64,000 nt of DNA from Mesorhizobium sp. INR15 (GTDB taxonomy: Bacteria; Pseudomonadota; Alphaproteobacteria; Rhizobiales; Rhizobiaceae). Made by a program: the position numbers and the translations under genes. The stretch spans positions 2,862,001 through 2,926,000 of the forward strand of contig NZ_CP045496.1 of NCBI RefSeq assembly GCF_015500075.1, written 5' to 3'. Every line of letters begins with the position of its first letter. Position 1 is the first letter of the stretch. Shown here one piece after another: positions 25,342-34,515 of the stretch. A model generated the notes under the pieces. That model searched no databases. It saw nothing but the letters and a program-made list of their open reading frames with translations, and was not told the DNA's origin.

Positions 25342-27600
25342 ATGGTCAACCAAGTTCAACTTCTACGGCCAAAGAAAACGTCGGTGCCAACGCACGGATC
25401 CAGTGTGCGATTGCGGCAGCCACGTCTTGAAGAGACGGATGACTCAATGCCCTTCCAGCAGGCCGCGGTCACCGTTTGGAGGAAAAAGTGGCTGGTCCTC
25501 GGCATGGGCATTCTGGGCGGCATCCTGGCCGGATTTACCGGACTGGCGCGCCACCCGCTTTACGAGGCCAGCACACAAGTGATCGTTGACCTGCCTGGCA
25601 ACGGTTCGCCGGCCGGTACGGCGAACGCGCCGCAGGACATGCTGGCTGCCATTGTCGACGGTCATCTGACTTTGCTTTCGTCGGAAGCGCATCTGAGGAA
25701 CGTGCTTGCGGCCCTGCGCAAGGCGGACGAGGAGCAGGGTCCCGCGCGCTCGGCCTCCGCCGGGGCCGAACCGGGTTCCCTGCGCGGTGCCGTTGTTGCG
25801 ATGCTGTTGAAGGCGCGGGCGCGGGCAAGCAGTCTCTTGCCAGAGAGCTGGTTCGATCGACAGGCTGCCGCTGCAACGCCGGAGGCGGCGGATGCGGCTG
25901 CGCTCAAGGTATTGAAAGACGGACTGAGGGTCGGCCAGGAACTGCGCTCAAGAATCGTCAGCATCGGATTCACCGACCGCGATCCGGCGCGAGCCGCTCA
26001 GGTCGCCAACACGGTTGCCACTGTCTACGTCGAGGACATGGCGCAGCAAAACCGTGCCTCGGACCAACGTGATCTTGCCTCGGTCGTCTCCCGCTTGACA
26101 GTGATGCAGGGCGAACTGGCGCGCGCCACGGACCAACTGCAGACCTATCGCTTGACCAATGGTGCTCCTGATCGTGGAAGTGCGGATGACAGCGGCCGGG
26201 AGATTGCTGACCTCGGCCAGCGGATGTCCTTGGTCAAGGCGAGTCTCATCGCGGTCGAGGCGCGGCTCGGACGCGTTGAGGACCTTCGCAAGACCGAAGC
26301 GCCGGTCAAGGATCTGGCGGAGGCAATCGGGTCGCCCTCATTGATTGATCTCGTCGCAGGCGCGGCTGGCGACACCGGCGCCACGCCGGCGACCGGGAGC
26401 GGCCCGGATCGGCGGCAGGCGATCGCGAGCGAGATCGAGCGTCAGGTCGCTCGGCTCAATGCGGAAAGGCGCATCTATCTCACTCAAATAACGTTGCTTG
26501 AGGAGCGGAGCGGAACGCTCAGGGCGGCCGCAGCCGATGCCGTCAGTCGTCTTTCAGGCTTGCGCGCGCTCGAATTGCAGGTCGATGTCGTCTCCCAACG
26601 CTACAACGACTTGTTGGCGCGGCAACAGGATTTGTCACAGCGGATCGGGTCTCCGGCGCCGGGCGTGGCGATCCTGTCCGCGGCGTGGCCGCCAGCGCGT
26701 CCGGTGACGTTATCTCCGATTTTTCTGGTTCCCCCCGGGATGATCGTGTTTGGCCTCGCCAGTGCCGTTCTTGTGCTCGTGCGCCGGCGCTTCGATCGAA
26801 CTCTTCGCAGCGAGGCCGAAGCCGAGGCTGCCTTGGGGATTCCGTGCCTTGGTCTCCTTCCAATGATCGTTCGGCCGCGCGCGAGGCGACTTTGCGGTCT
26901 GCTGCTGGGGCAACACAAGGCCCCCTATACGCGCGCCGTTGGTTCACTGCTGATTTCCCTGGCCAATTCGAGATTGCGGTTACCGGGAATAATTCTGGTC
27001 ATGGCCAGTGACGGCGGCGAAGACAAAACATCGCTCGCGTGGAGCCTTGCATTGACCGCGACCCGGCTTGGAGAGCGGGTCCTTTTGCTAGACTTTGATC
27101 AGCAGGGAGCGCCGATGACGCGCGAATTTCGCCATGAGTTCAGCAAATCCAGGACCAGTTGCAACGTCGCCGACTTCCTGATCGGCAGTCAAGCTCTGTC
27201 CGAAACGGTTGAAGACATGCCGGAAATTGGTGTCAGTTTGATGCCCGCGCCACCGATTGCCCGCGACCTCCTCCATCTCGTATCGACGGTGGACGGTGTG
27301 AAACTCATGGACAGGTTGCGAGAGAAATACACTGTCGTGATCATAGACGGTCCCTCGGGGCTGCCGGGGCCGGAAGCGAGATTCCTAACCGGTTGGGCAG
27401 ACGCCGTCCTGTTGACCGTGCGCTGGGGTGAGACGCCGCGGAACATCGCGCGCGGCGTGCTTGAGTCCATCGGGGTCGAGGAGAGCCTGCCTTGGAATCT
27501 GTCCGCTTCCACGGTCAGCGTTCTGACGCAGGTCAATCTGAAACAACACGCCAGCTATCGGTTCGAGGATAGTGGCGGCCTTTTGCTCACCAACCTTTGA
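25342..27600 (+). CDS. Wzc/ExoP-like chain-length determinant and putative tyrosine-kinase-like protein
   Basis: The protein has 752 residues from ATG 25342; GTG 25333, overlapping asnB, is possible. It has a Wzz domain with one membrane helix near residues 45-65, a coiled-coil periplasmic region to about 460, a second helix near 465-485, and a cytoplasmic BY-kinase-like domain. The P-loop reads ASDGGEDKTS (near 557), with Asp where the family has Gly before the Lys. Walker A' is LLLDFD and Walker B is VVIIDGPSG (near 665). The C-terminus has one tyrosine (ASYRF), not the usual Tyr cluster. It should set chain length with the polymerase; kinase activity is doubtful. Confidence 0.88.
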   Translation: MVNQVQLLRPKKTSVPTHGSSVRLRQPRLEETDDSMPFQQAAVTVWRKKWLVLGMGILGGILAGFTGLARHPLYEASTQVIVDLPGNGSPAGTANAPQDMLAAIVDGHLTLLSSEAHLRNVLAALRKADEEQGPARSASAGAEPGSLRGAVVAMLLKARARASSLLPESWFDRQAAAATPEAADAAALKVLKDGLRVGQELRSRIVSIGFTDRDPARAAQVANTVATVYVEDMAQQNRASDQRDLASVVSRLTVMQGELARATDQLQTYRLTNGAPDRGSADDSGREIADLGQRMSLVKASLIAVEARLGRVEDLRKTEAPVKDLAEAIGSPSLIDLVAGAAGDTGATPATGSGPDRRQAIASEIERQVARLNAERRIYLTQITLLEERSGTLRAAAADAVSRLSGLRALELQVDVVSQRYNDLLARQQDLSQRIGSPAPGVAILSAAWPPARPVTLSPIFLVPPGMIVFGLASAVLVLVRRRFDRTLRSEAEAEAALGIPCLGLLPMIVRPRARRLCGLLLGQHKAPYTRAVGSLLISLANSRLRLPGIILVMASDGGEDKTSLAWSLALTATRLGERVLLLDFDQQGAPMTREFRHEFSKSRTSCNVADFLIGSQALSETVEDMPEIGVSLMPAPPIARDLLHLVSTVDGVKLMDRLREKYTVVIIDGPSGLPGPEARFLTGWADAVLLTVRWGETPRNIARGVLESIGVEESLPWNLSASTVSVLTQVNLKQHASYRFEDSGGLLLTNL

Positions 27601-27673
27601 CGGGCGGCTTCAGCCGCGGATCGACGACCATCGCGACAAGCAGGGACAACGAGACCTCCGGATTTGAATTGGC

Positions 27674-28483
27674 ATGATCATTGAATTTTTCGGCCCGCCG
27701 GCGTCCGGCAAAACAACCCTCGCGCATGCGCTTGCCAGCCGCCTGCGTGACAGAGGGTACATGGCCAAGGTCATCCTCTGCTATCAGCCGCGGAGTAGAG
27801 GCGAGGGCTGGGATTTCCTGGGGATATTCTCAGTCGGTTACAGGATGTCTTCGGCTGCTTTTTCTGTTCTTTTGGTACTATTTTCATCGTTTTGGGAAAG
27901 ATACGAGATAAAAATAAGCGCCAAATTGCTGAATATCATGCCTCCTGAAAGTATAAAATGGCGTGCGCGTATTTGGCAATATATCATACGGTTGTCGCGC
28001 TGTTGGAAGCAGGCTCAGAGATCGACGAACATAACAATATTTGACCAGGGCTTTGTTCAGGCAATCGGGTCACTGGCGATGTTCAATAGTGCGGCAGATG
28101 ACGCGTTGATCGCACAAGCGCTTCAAGTCGCCCCCCAGGCCGATTTGGTGGTCCGGATAATCGTGCCGCGCGATGTGGTGGAAACACGGCTGCGGGCAAG
28201 AATGACATGCGAAGCGGCGGCGGAGCGGCTCCTTGAAGTGGATATCGCGGACAACATGAACGCCTTTCGCGTATTCGACGACATCGGCGAGATTCTCGTG
28301 AGCGCGCACCGAAACATCGTTTCGATTCAATCAATCGACCAGCAATCATCCTCCAGCGGCCTTCGTCAGGTGGAAGAGGAAATCCTGGCGCGGCTATCGC
28401 TGATCGAAGTTTCGGCCATCTCCAAGGGGCGGGAGCGAAATGATTTGCCGGCCAAACGCAGGCTAGGAAAGAACCAGGCATGA
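27674..28483 (+). CDS. P-loop nucleotide kinase-like protein of unknown substrate
   Basis: The protein has 269 residues from ATG 27674. An N-terminal Walker A, FFGPPASGKTTLA, is followed by kinase-type features (IFDQGFVQA as a DE-box-like motif, then VVRIIVPRDVVETRLRAR, a lid-like arginine region). Length and order resemble adenylylate/thymidylate-type kinases seen in polysaccharide clusters, but I cannot assign a substrate. The stretch 27840-28050 is clearly AT-richer than its neighbours. The flippase gene starts inside its stop (ATGA at 28480), so the two are translated together. Confidence 0.65.
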   Translation: MIIEFFGPPASGKTTLAHALASRLRDRGYMAKVILCYQPRSRGEGWDFLGIFSVGYRMSSAAFSVLLVLFSSFWERYEIKISAKLLNIMPPESIKWRARIWQYIIRLSRCWKQAQRSTNITIFDQGFVQAIGSLAMFNSAADDALIAQALQVAPQADLVVRIIVPRDVVETRLRARMTCEAAAERLLEVDIADNMNAFRVFDDIGEILVSAHRNIVSIQSIDQQSSSSGLRQVEEEILARLSLIEVSAISKGRERNDLPAKRRLGKNQA

Positions 28484-29928
28484 ACGATCGCTCCGAGGGG
28501 TATGCGCTGGAATATCAAACCGCCGATGAGGTCGTTGGTATCTCGCCGCCCGTTGCCGCAATCGGTGGCACGGCCTCCACCGCCACGCATGCCGGGAGTC
28601 ACGATGTCGGCCGGCGCCTCGTCCATGCAAGCATCTTCGCGCTCCTGGTCTATATCGGTGGTGCGGGGCTCACCAGCATGGCGCAGCTCGGCATCGCGCG
28701 CCTTGTCGGTGCGACAAGCTACGGTATCTACTCCTACACCCTTGCCTGGAGCACGGTTCTTGCCTCCCTCTCCATGCTTGGCTTCAACGTGTCGCTTCTG
28801 CGCTTTGTGCCAGCGTACAGGGCCGCCGGGCGTTTGGACCTGGCGCGCGGGGTAATCATTTTCGCGCTGAGGTGGTCGCTGCTGGCGGCGACACTGGCGG
28901 GGTTGACTGGAGCCGCGCTCGTCATCTTTCTCTCTTCGCAACACCTCGATCAGCAGCTTCAGGCGACCCTGCTCCTCGGCATGGCTGCCGTGCCCTTGAT
29001 CACTGCCTATGCCATTGGCGCAACCCTGGTCCGCGCCTTTGGCGGTGTCGTGTCGGCTCTTTTACCCGAGCGCGTTGCGCGTGATGGACTTCTGCTGGCT
29101 CTCTTGGGTGGCGCGGCATTTTCGGGTTGGTGGACCCTGGATGCCCGGTTCGCGATGATGGCGGTCGTCGCGAGCTCGGCCGTCACCGTGGTGCTCGTGC
29201 TCGTCACCGCGACGAAACTACGGCCTGCCGGCCTGCGGGACACACAGGCGGCCTATAGCGGACGCCAGTGGTGGTCCGCGGTCCCCCCGACCATGCTTAT
29301 CACCGGGCTTGACGTTTTCGTAAGCCGGACCGGGGTCGTGCTTCTGGGGTCGACCGGCCAGGTTCGAGAGGCCGGCATCTTCGCCCTGGGCCTCAACGTG
29401 GCGTTGCTGGTGGGCCTTTCAAGTGTCGCCGTCAGCACGATGTTCTCGCCAACAGCGGCGGATCTTCACGCTCGCCAGGATCACGAGGCGTTGCAGCGGC
29501 TGTTCTCGCGCGCCGCTGTTCTGTCTTTCGGCGGGGCCATGGCTACCGCTTGTCCGTTGCTGCTGGTCACCGAGCCTCTCCTGCGTTGGTTCGGCGAAGA
29601 TTTTGTGGCGGGGGCACTGATCGCACGGATTCTCATCATGGGTTATGTCTGCACCGCGTTTTGCGGACCGCAGCTGAACCTCCTGACGATGACCGGGCAT
29701 GAATGGGCCGCTGCAACGACCATGGTTGCCGGCGCCGCCGTCAACATTGTGGCCTGTGCGATTGGCATGAAGCTGGATGGCACGATCGGAGCGGCAGTGG
29801 GCGTCGTGCTCGCCCTGGTCGTCTGGAATCTGGCGATGGCGATCTATATCCGCAAGCGATTGAATATCCTGCCCGGTCTGATCTTTGCTGCCTTGGCGAT
29901 CAGGTCGGGACAACTCAGGGCTCGATAG
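28480..29928 (+). CDS. Wzx-like oligosaccharide flippase (MOP superfamily)
   Basis: The protein has 482 residues and about fourteen hydrophobic helices in the MATE/MOP pattern. The first helix region (GGAGLTSMAQLGIARLVG) matches the start of polysaccharide transporter proteins. It should flip the lipid-linked repeat unit from cytoplasm to periplasm for the polymerase. Translation is coupled to the upstream kinase-like gene. The cytoplasmic N-terminus of about 45 residues is longer than usual; an internal start cannot be excluded. Confidence 0.87.
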   Translation: MNDRSEGYALEYQTADEVVGISPPVAAIGGTASTATHAGSHDVGRRLVHASIFALLVYIGGAGLTSMAQLGIARLVGATSYGIYSYTLAWSTVLASLSMLGFNVSLLRFVPAYRAAGRLDLARGVIIFALRWSLLAATLAGLTGAALVIFLSSQHLDQQLQATLLLGMAAVPLITAYAIGATLVRAFGGVVSALLPERVARDGLLLALLGGAAFSGWWTLDARFAMMAVVASSAVTVVLVLVTATKLRPAGLRDTQAAYSGRQWWSAVPPTMLITGLDVFVSRTGVVLLGSTGQVREAGIFALGLNVALLVGLSSVAVSTMFSPTAADLHARQDHEALQRLFSRAAVLSFGGAMATACPLLLVTEPLLRWFGEDFVAGALIARILIMGYVCTAFCGPQLNLLTMTGHEWAAATTMVAGAAVNIVACAIGMKLDGTIGAAVGVVLALVVWNLAMAIYIRKRLNILPGLIFAALAIRSGQLRAR

Positions 29929-29964
29929 GGATAGCAGCATGTCCCTCTTTAGGAGGTCGGTACA

Positions 29965-31548
29965 ATGACATTTGCCGGTCATCAGGAGAACTGGCTTTCG
30001 CGGGTTGAGCCCAATTCCGCAGCGGCTGCGAGGGCTGACAGCGTGGGAAGTGCCAATGCCAAACCGGCTGGAGAATTCCAGGTGCTGGATATTCTGCTTA
30101 TGGCGCTCATCGCGTTGCGGCAAAGCAATGTCGAATGCTGCTACTGGAAGAGCAGCCGGCGCCTGCCTGCTGTCTTGCTGGGTGAATCTGACCTCGATCT
30201 GCTTATCGCGAGATCCGATCAGCATCTGGCCGCTCAGGCGCTGCTCGCCTGCGGCCTCAAGCGCTTCGAGTCCATAGATTGCCATAGCCATCCCGCGATA
30301 CAGAGCTTTCTGGGCTATGACGAGCCGAGCGGCCGCATCATCCATCTCCATCTTCACTTCCGCCTTGTCGTCGGCGAGCGTCTTCTGAGAAATTATCAGC
30401 TTCCATGGGAACGGCTCATTCTGGCCTCGGCGATTCCCCATCCGACACTGCCGATCCGGCTATTGGATCCGGCAGTCGAAGCGCTTTTGCTGTTGGTGCG
30501 GGCCAGCTTCGAATTGAGGCGTCGAGATCCCATCGCGCTTCGTGACTGGCGGGCGACGCAACAGAAATTCGAGCTAGACCGGCTGGATCTGGCGTCGCGC
30601 GTCGATCGTCGCGGTCTTCGTGATCTGGCGGCAAGGCTCGTAAAAGATGATCTGGCGGAAGCAATTGCCGATGCACTATTCGAGCCGCATCTCGCGGCTC
30701 AGCATCGCCTTCGCCGGCATATCCGCAGGGACCTGGCGGTGTATCGAACCTACAACGCCTTCGAGGGCATCCTGCGCGGCGCTGGACGAGCCGCCCTATG
30801 GACCGCAGGAAGCCTGAACAAGCGGTTTCTCCATATACCCCGTCCGTGGAGCCGCCGCGCGCCCGGTGGTGGCATTGTGGTGGCGGTGATTGGCATCGAC
30901 GGAAGCGGCAAGACGACGCTGGTCGCGGCGGTCCGCGAGTGGCTTGGGTCGGAGGTCGATGTGCTTCCCATCTATTTTGGCACAGGAGGAGGGCGGCCGT
31001 CGCTATTCCTGCTGCCGTTCAAATTGCTGATACCGGCGGCAACTTGGGTGCTTGGAACCAAACCCGCGGGCAGTTCGCACGGCCCAGTCTCGGATCATGC
31101 GCCGGGACCGTTCTACAGCATTCTTCTTGCCATCTGGGCAACAGTCGCGGCTGTAGAGAAGGCAACGAAGCTGGTGGCCGCGCGTCGTGGAGCGGATCGA
31201 GGCATGGTCGTCATCGCCGACAGATTCCCCCAGGACCAGATCGCGGATTTCAACGACGCGCCGCTGCTGCCCCGACTGGCAAATGTCCCGGCCTGGCTTC
31301 GACGGTTTGAGGCCAACGCCTATGCGCTTGCCCGACGGCTGCCGCCAGATCTTGTGATCAAGTTACAGACAACCCCCCAGGTCATCATGGCGCGCGAGCC
31401 GGACATGGATCCACTGGTCATCGGCAGGCGGGTGCCAGCCCTGGAGCAACTGGCCTTTGGGGACGTTACTGTGGTGAGCGTGGATGCCGGCCAGCCGCTG
31501 GCTGACGTCATCAGTGCGGCCAAGGCCGCGATCTGGAGGAAGCTTTGA
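29965..31548 (+). CDS. Fusion of a nucleotidyltransferase-like domain and a thymidylate-kinase-like domain
   Basis: The protein has 527 residues from ATG 29965, with a strong AGGAGG at 29951-29956. The N-terminal half has a nucleotidyltransferase-fold signature (LLGESDLDLLIARS) followed by histidine-rich strands (IIHLHLHFRL). The C-terminal half, from about residue 305, has a P-loop VAVIGIDGSGKTTLVAAV, a DR-type motif VIADRFPQDQ and a thymidylate-kinase-like layout. Similar two-part proteins occur in exopolysaccharide loci, but their chemistry is not established. Two P-loop kinases within 4 kb of one locus suggest phosphorylation of a carrier, a sugar or a lipid (inference). Confidence 0.7.
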   Translation: MTFAGHQENWLSRVEPNSAAAARADSVGSANAKPAGEFQVLDILLMALIALRQSNVECCYWKSSRRLPAVLLGESDLDLLIARSDQHLAAQALLACGLKRFESIDCHSHPAIQSFLGYDEPSGRIIHLHLHFRLVVGERLLRNYQLPWERLILASAIPHPTLPIRLLDPAVEALLLLVRASFELRRRDPIALRDWRATQQKFELDRLDLASRVDRRGLRDLAARLVKDDLAEAIADALFEPHLAAQHRLRRHIRRDLAVYRTYNAFEGILRGAGRAALWTAGSLNKRFLHIPRPWSRRAPGGGIVVAVIGIDGSGKTTLVAAVREWLGSEVDVLPIYFGTGGGRPSLFLLPFKLLIPAATWVLGTKPAGSSHGPVSDHAPGPFYSILLAIWATVAAVEKATKLVAARRGADRGMVVIADRFPQDQIADFNDAPLLPRLANVPAWLRRFEANAYALARRLPPDLVIKLQTTPQVIMAREPDMDPLVIGRRVPALEQLAFGDVTVVSVDAGQPLADVISAAKAAIWRKL

Positions 31549-31798
31549 GCATGCCGAGCATCCTCGGATCGTAATCGTCGAACCATATCGAGACGGGATT
31601 GCGAGCGCCGCGACCGTCCGCATTCACGCAGAGTATCCGCCGGCCAGACTGGGTCGGCGGAACCGCAAGCCAGATTGGGCGCACCAGATTGGGCGCACTT
31701 GCGCCGAGCGCCTCGGTCGATTTCGGTTCACGGCGACCTGACTCGAACAAACAGCGGACGCAGCCATGCGACGCAGGCCCGACCTCTGGACTGCTGCC

Positions 31799-32491
31799 CT
31801 ATGGCAAGACCGAAACGCGCCACAAGAGAGCTACCAGCTCCGCCTGCCGTTTCGTCTCGGTCTTGGCGAACAGCGATGCAAGCTGGGAACGGATCGTGGT
31901 GCGGCTGAGGCGCCAACTGCGAGCGATCTCCAAGGGGGCGTCGCCCTGAGCCAGGCGCAACGCAAGGTGTGTTTCAGCGCTCGTCAAGCCGAACATCCTT
32001 TGCAGTGTCTGGGGATTGGCCGACGACCTGTTCTCGCGATCCAGCAGCGCGACGATACACGTTCCGTCAGGCGCGGTGAAGTCCATCTCCTTCAGCACCG
32101 CCGGCCTGTCGCTCCTGCCGCTGATCACCACCCATGACAATGAACCGGGCAGGAAATGGGCGGGAACATTGGCAACCAGCCGCCTTAGCGCGGCTGAAAG
32201 CTCGCCAGCCGTATCAGCGGCTTCGCCCTGACGCTCAAGCGTGCTTTGAGCGGCTGCGTTCCATTCAATCACCTTTTTTTCCCGACTCAGTATGAGATAG
32301 CCGCAGCCGATGCGGTCAAGCATGCCAGTGATGGATTCCAAACTGCGACGTTCCGGCCCGTCAAGCCAGGCGTCTGGTCGATCTGAACTATGTGAAGAGT
32401 GCGTAGAGTGTGACTGGCACGCGTACGCATTCTTCAGGGCAATGTACCGCCCGCCCGCAACCGTATCGTTGCGCCTGTCAATCAGAGTCAT
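31799..32491 (-). CDS. LuxR-type transcription regulator with PAS-like sensor part
   Basis: I choose ATG 32491 (230 residues); the open frame runs to 32704 but the extra 71 residues look like promoter sequence. The middle (SITGMLDRIGCGYLILSREKKVIEWNAAA) resembles a PAS fold. The C-terminus is a LuxR helix-turn-helix (FGLTSAETHLALRLAQG, WRLSRTTIRSQLASLFAKT). It lacks a receiver domain, so input is probably by ligand or by protein contact. It is divergent from the HWE kinase gene by 281 bases. The ten bases GTTGGGGTAG lie four bases before its ATG, exactly as at the response-regulator gene, which also supports this start. Confidence 0.75.
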   Translation of the reverse strand: MTLIDRRNDTVAGGRYIALKNAYACQSHSTHSSHSSDRPDAWLDGPERRSLESITGMLDRIGCGYLILSREKKVIEWNAAAQSTLERQGEAADTAGELSAALRRLVANVPAHFLPGSLSWVVISGRSDRPAVLKEMDFTAPDGTCIVALLDRENRSSANPQTLQRMFGLTSAETHLALRLAQGDAPLEIARSWRLSRTTIRSQLASLFAKTETKRQAELVALLWRVSVLP

Positions 32492-32495
32492 TTTT

Positions 32496-32505
32496 CTACC
32501 CCAAC
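32496..32505 (-). promoter_or_regulatory. GTTGGGGTAG box before the LuxR-type gene
   Basis: On the minus strand GTTGGGGTAG ends exactly four bases before ATG 32491. The identical ten bases stand at the same distance before the response-regulator start at 35189. They may be a shared translation-initiation or operator element. Confidence 0.45.
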
Positions 32506-32772
32506 TATAGTTTCTTCCGCCAGAAGTGAACTCTTCATGAATTACTTGAGATTGTTTCTGATCCGAACCTGTTCCTTCCACTTGAATTCCAGCATGACTA
32601 AGGGTTCGCGGCGGATTTTGATCCGCCGCATTCAATGGAGACATGCTTTCCGATGAAGCCCTACGATCTGATTCTATTCGTCGGCTAAGGCATAGCAATC
32701 CCACGGTGGTACTAGGTTGCCCTCTTGCGGCCTAGTCTCGACGGGCTAGGCCGAAGGTTGTAGTCTGCTTGC

Positions 32773-34515
32773 ATGGGTTCGTTTTTGCGCTGGCTGAATT
32801 CGAGCGTGTCAGGCACACCGCTGGCCCATGTTGCTTCCATATTGGTGCTGGCAGCTTCGGTAGTATTTGAAGCAACAAATTCAATGCATGTTGGCCAGGA
32901 TGGGGCGTTTATTTCGTTCATTCCTGCCATTATTGTTATTGTATACCTTGAAGGCCGGGTGGCCGCGATCACCGCGACGCTCGTGATGGCGGCTGCGGGC
33001 CTATGGGCGCAGAGCGTCCTGAATGGCCAAATTTCTTCTGAGGACTGGACGCGCGCCATTCTCCTTCTGGTCTCGGGCGGGGTAATCGCCTCGATATTCC
33101 ACCGCCTGCGGCAAGATCTGCGAGCGGCGCTTGAGATCGCGGAGGCCAGGCTCGCCGCCGTCGAGGCGACCGAGAGCCGCTACCGTTGGGCTTTCGAGCG
33201 GGCTGCCATGGGTTTCGCAAACACCAATCGACGCGGCGAGTTGCTGCAGTCCAACAGACGGCTTTGCGAGATGACTGGCTACGACGAAAATGAGCTTTCC
33301 CAGTTGCAGCTCGAGGCTCTCGTTCATCCTGACGGTCGAGGCGCTTTGCTGGAGTTGTTGAGAGGTCTGGGCGACGGAGCGGCTTCGTTTGGCGCGGAGG
33401 TCCGTCTGTTGCGGAAAGACGGCACGACATTCTGGGCTCGTCTGACCCTCTCTTCGTCCTGGCATGAACAGCTACTTGCCGAGAGCGTGTTCGTAGTGGT
33501 CGACGATATCTCGGAGCGACGGACGGCCCGCGAGGCGCTGCGGGCCCAGAAGGAATGGCTTGATCTCGCCCTGTCCGCAGGGCGCCTGGGCACGTGGCAA
33601 ATCGATTTCAAGGACGGGACAGTCATGGGCTCCGGCAAGTTCTGGGACATCCTCGGCCTGCCCCCGGTTCCCACCCGCCGCCTGGAAGAACTCTCGGCCG
33701 TCGTCCATCCCGCCGATTGGCCAAAGCTGGCAGCCTCCATAAAGAAATCATCGGAAGCGAACTACGACACCGAGATTCGCGTTCGGCGCGGGGACGGCCA
33801 CGTGCGTTGGATCGCCCTTCGTGGACGCGAGGAAAAACACGGTGACCGTCCGTTGCGTATCGGTGTGGCCGCTGACCTGACCGAACGTCGACAAACCACA
33901 CTTCTGCGCGCTGCCGTGAAGAAGCGCGAACGCACCATGCTCGAGGACCGCCATCGGTTCAGCAACGTTTTTCCAGTCATCACGGCCCTGGTAAAAATGA
34001 TCAATGCTCCCGAGAACAACGTTGTCAAATACAAGGAGATGTTGATCGACCGGATCAGAACGCTGGAAGCGACGCATCTTCTCCTTTCACGCCACGCAGG
34101 CACATCAGGGGAGCTCCATGATCTTGTTGCGCAGGAGTTGCAGCCCTTTGTGGAGACGCGGGACATAGCCGTCGCCGGCCCCTCCGTCATGATGCCGGCT
34201 GGCGCTGCCGAGAGCTTTGCGATGATCCTTCACGAACTCACGACGAATTCCGTGAAATATGGCGCGCTGGGGGATTCGCATGGCCGGGTCGAAGTAAACT
34301 GGGGGTTCGGCTCCGGTGAGGCAGGTGACGATATCGTGTTCGATTGGGTGGAATCGGGGCAGCGGAAGATCACCAATACCGTGCGTCACGGTTTCGGTTC
34401 CATGATAATCGGCATGGACGGTGCGCCGCTTGTCGGTCATTCCCCAAAGCTGGAAATATCGGAGCACGGACTGAGATATTCGTTGCGGCTATCGCGGAAG
34501 GAAATTGAATTCTAG
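32773..34515 (+). CDS. PAS-domain sensor histidine kinase, HWE/HisKA_2 type
   Basis: The protein has 580 residues. Two or three N-terminal membrane helices (about 20-115) come first, then two PAS/PAC units (about 135-255 with FWARLTLSSSW..VVDDISERR; 265-375 with HVRWIALRG..VAADLTERR). The kinase core has a phospho-acceptor region LEDRHRFSN (His near 393), an N-box HELTTNSVKYGAL (near 487) and GFGSMII as G-box. The HWE-type family is common in Rhizobiales. Its 3' end overlaps the convergent response-regulator gene by four bases. It probably tunes exopolysaccharide production in response to an internal or envelope signal, with the adjacent regulator as partner (inference). Confidence 0.88.
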   Translation: MGSFLRWLNSSVSGTPLAHVASILVLAASVVFEATNSMHVGQDGAFISFIPAIIVIVYLEGRVAAITATLVMAAAGLWAQSVLNGQISSEDWTRAILLLVSGGVIASIFHRLRQDLRAALEIAEARLAAVEATESRYRWAFERAAMGFANTNRRGELLQSNRRLCEMTGYDENELSQLQLEALVHPDGRGALLELLRGLGDGAASFGAEVRLLRKDGTTFWARLTLSSSWHEQLLAESVFVVVDDISERRTAREALRAQKEWLDLALSAGRLGTWQIDFKDGTVMGSGKFWDILGLPPVPTRRLEELSAVVHPADWPKLAASIKKSSEANYDTEIRVRRGDGHVRWIALRGREEKHGDRPLRIGVAADLTERRQTTLLRAAVKKRERTMLEDRHRFSNVFPVITALVKMINAPENNVVKYKEMLIDRIRTLEATHLLLSRHAGTSGELHDLVAQELQPFVETRDIAVAGPSVMMPAGAAESFAMILHELTTNSVKYGALGDSHGRVEVNWGFGSGEAGDDIVFDWVESGQRKITNTVRHGFGSMIIGMDGAPLVGHSPKLEISEHGLRYSLRLSRKEIEF

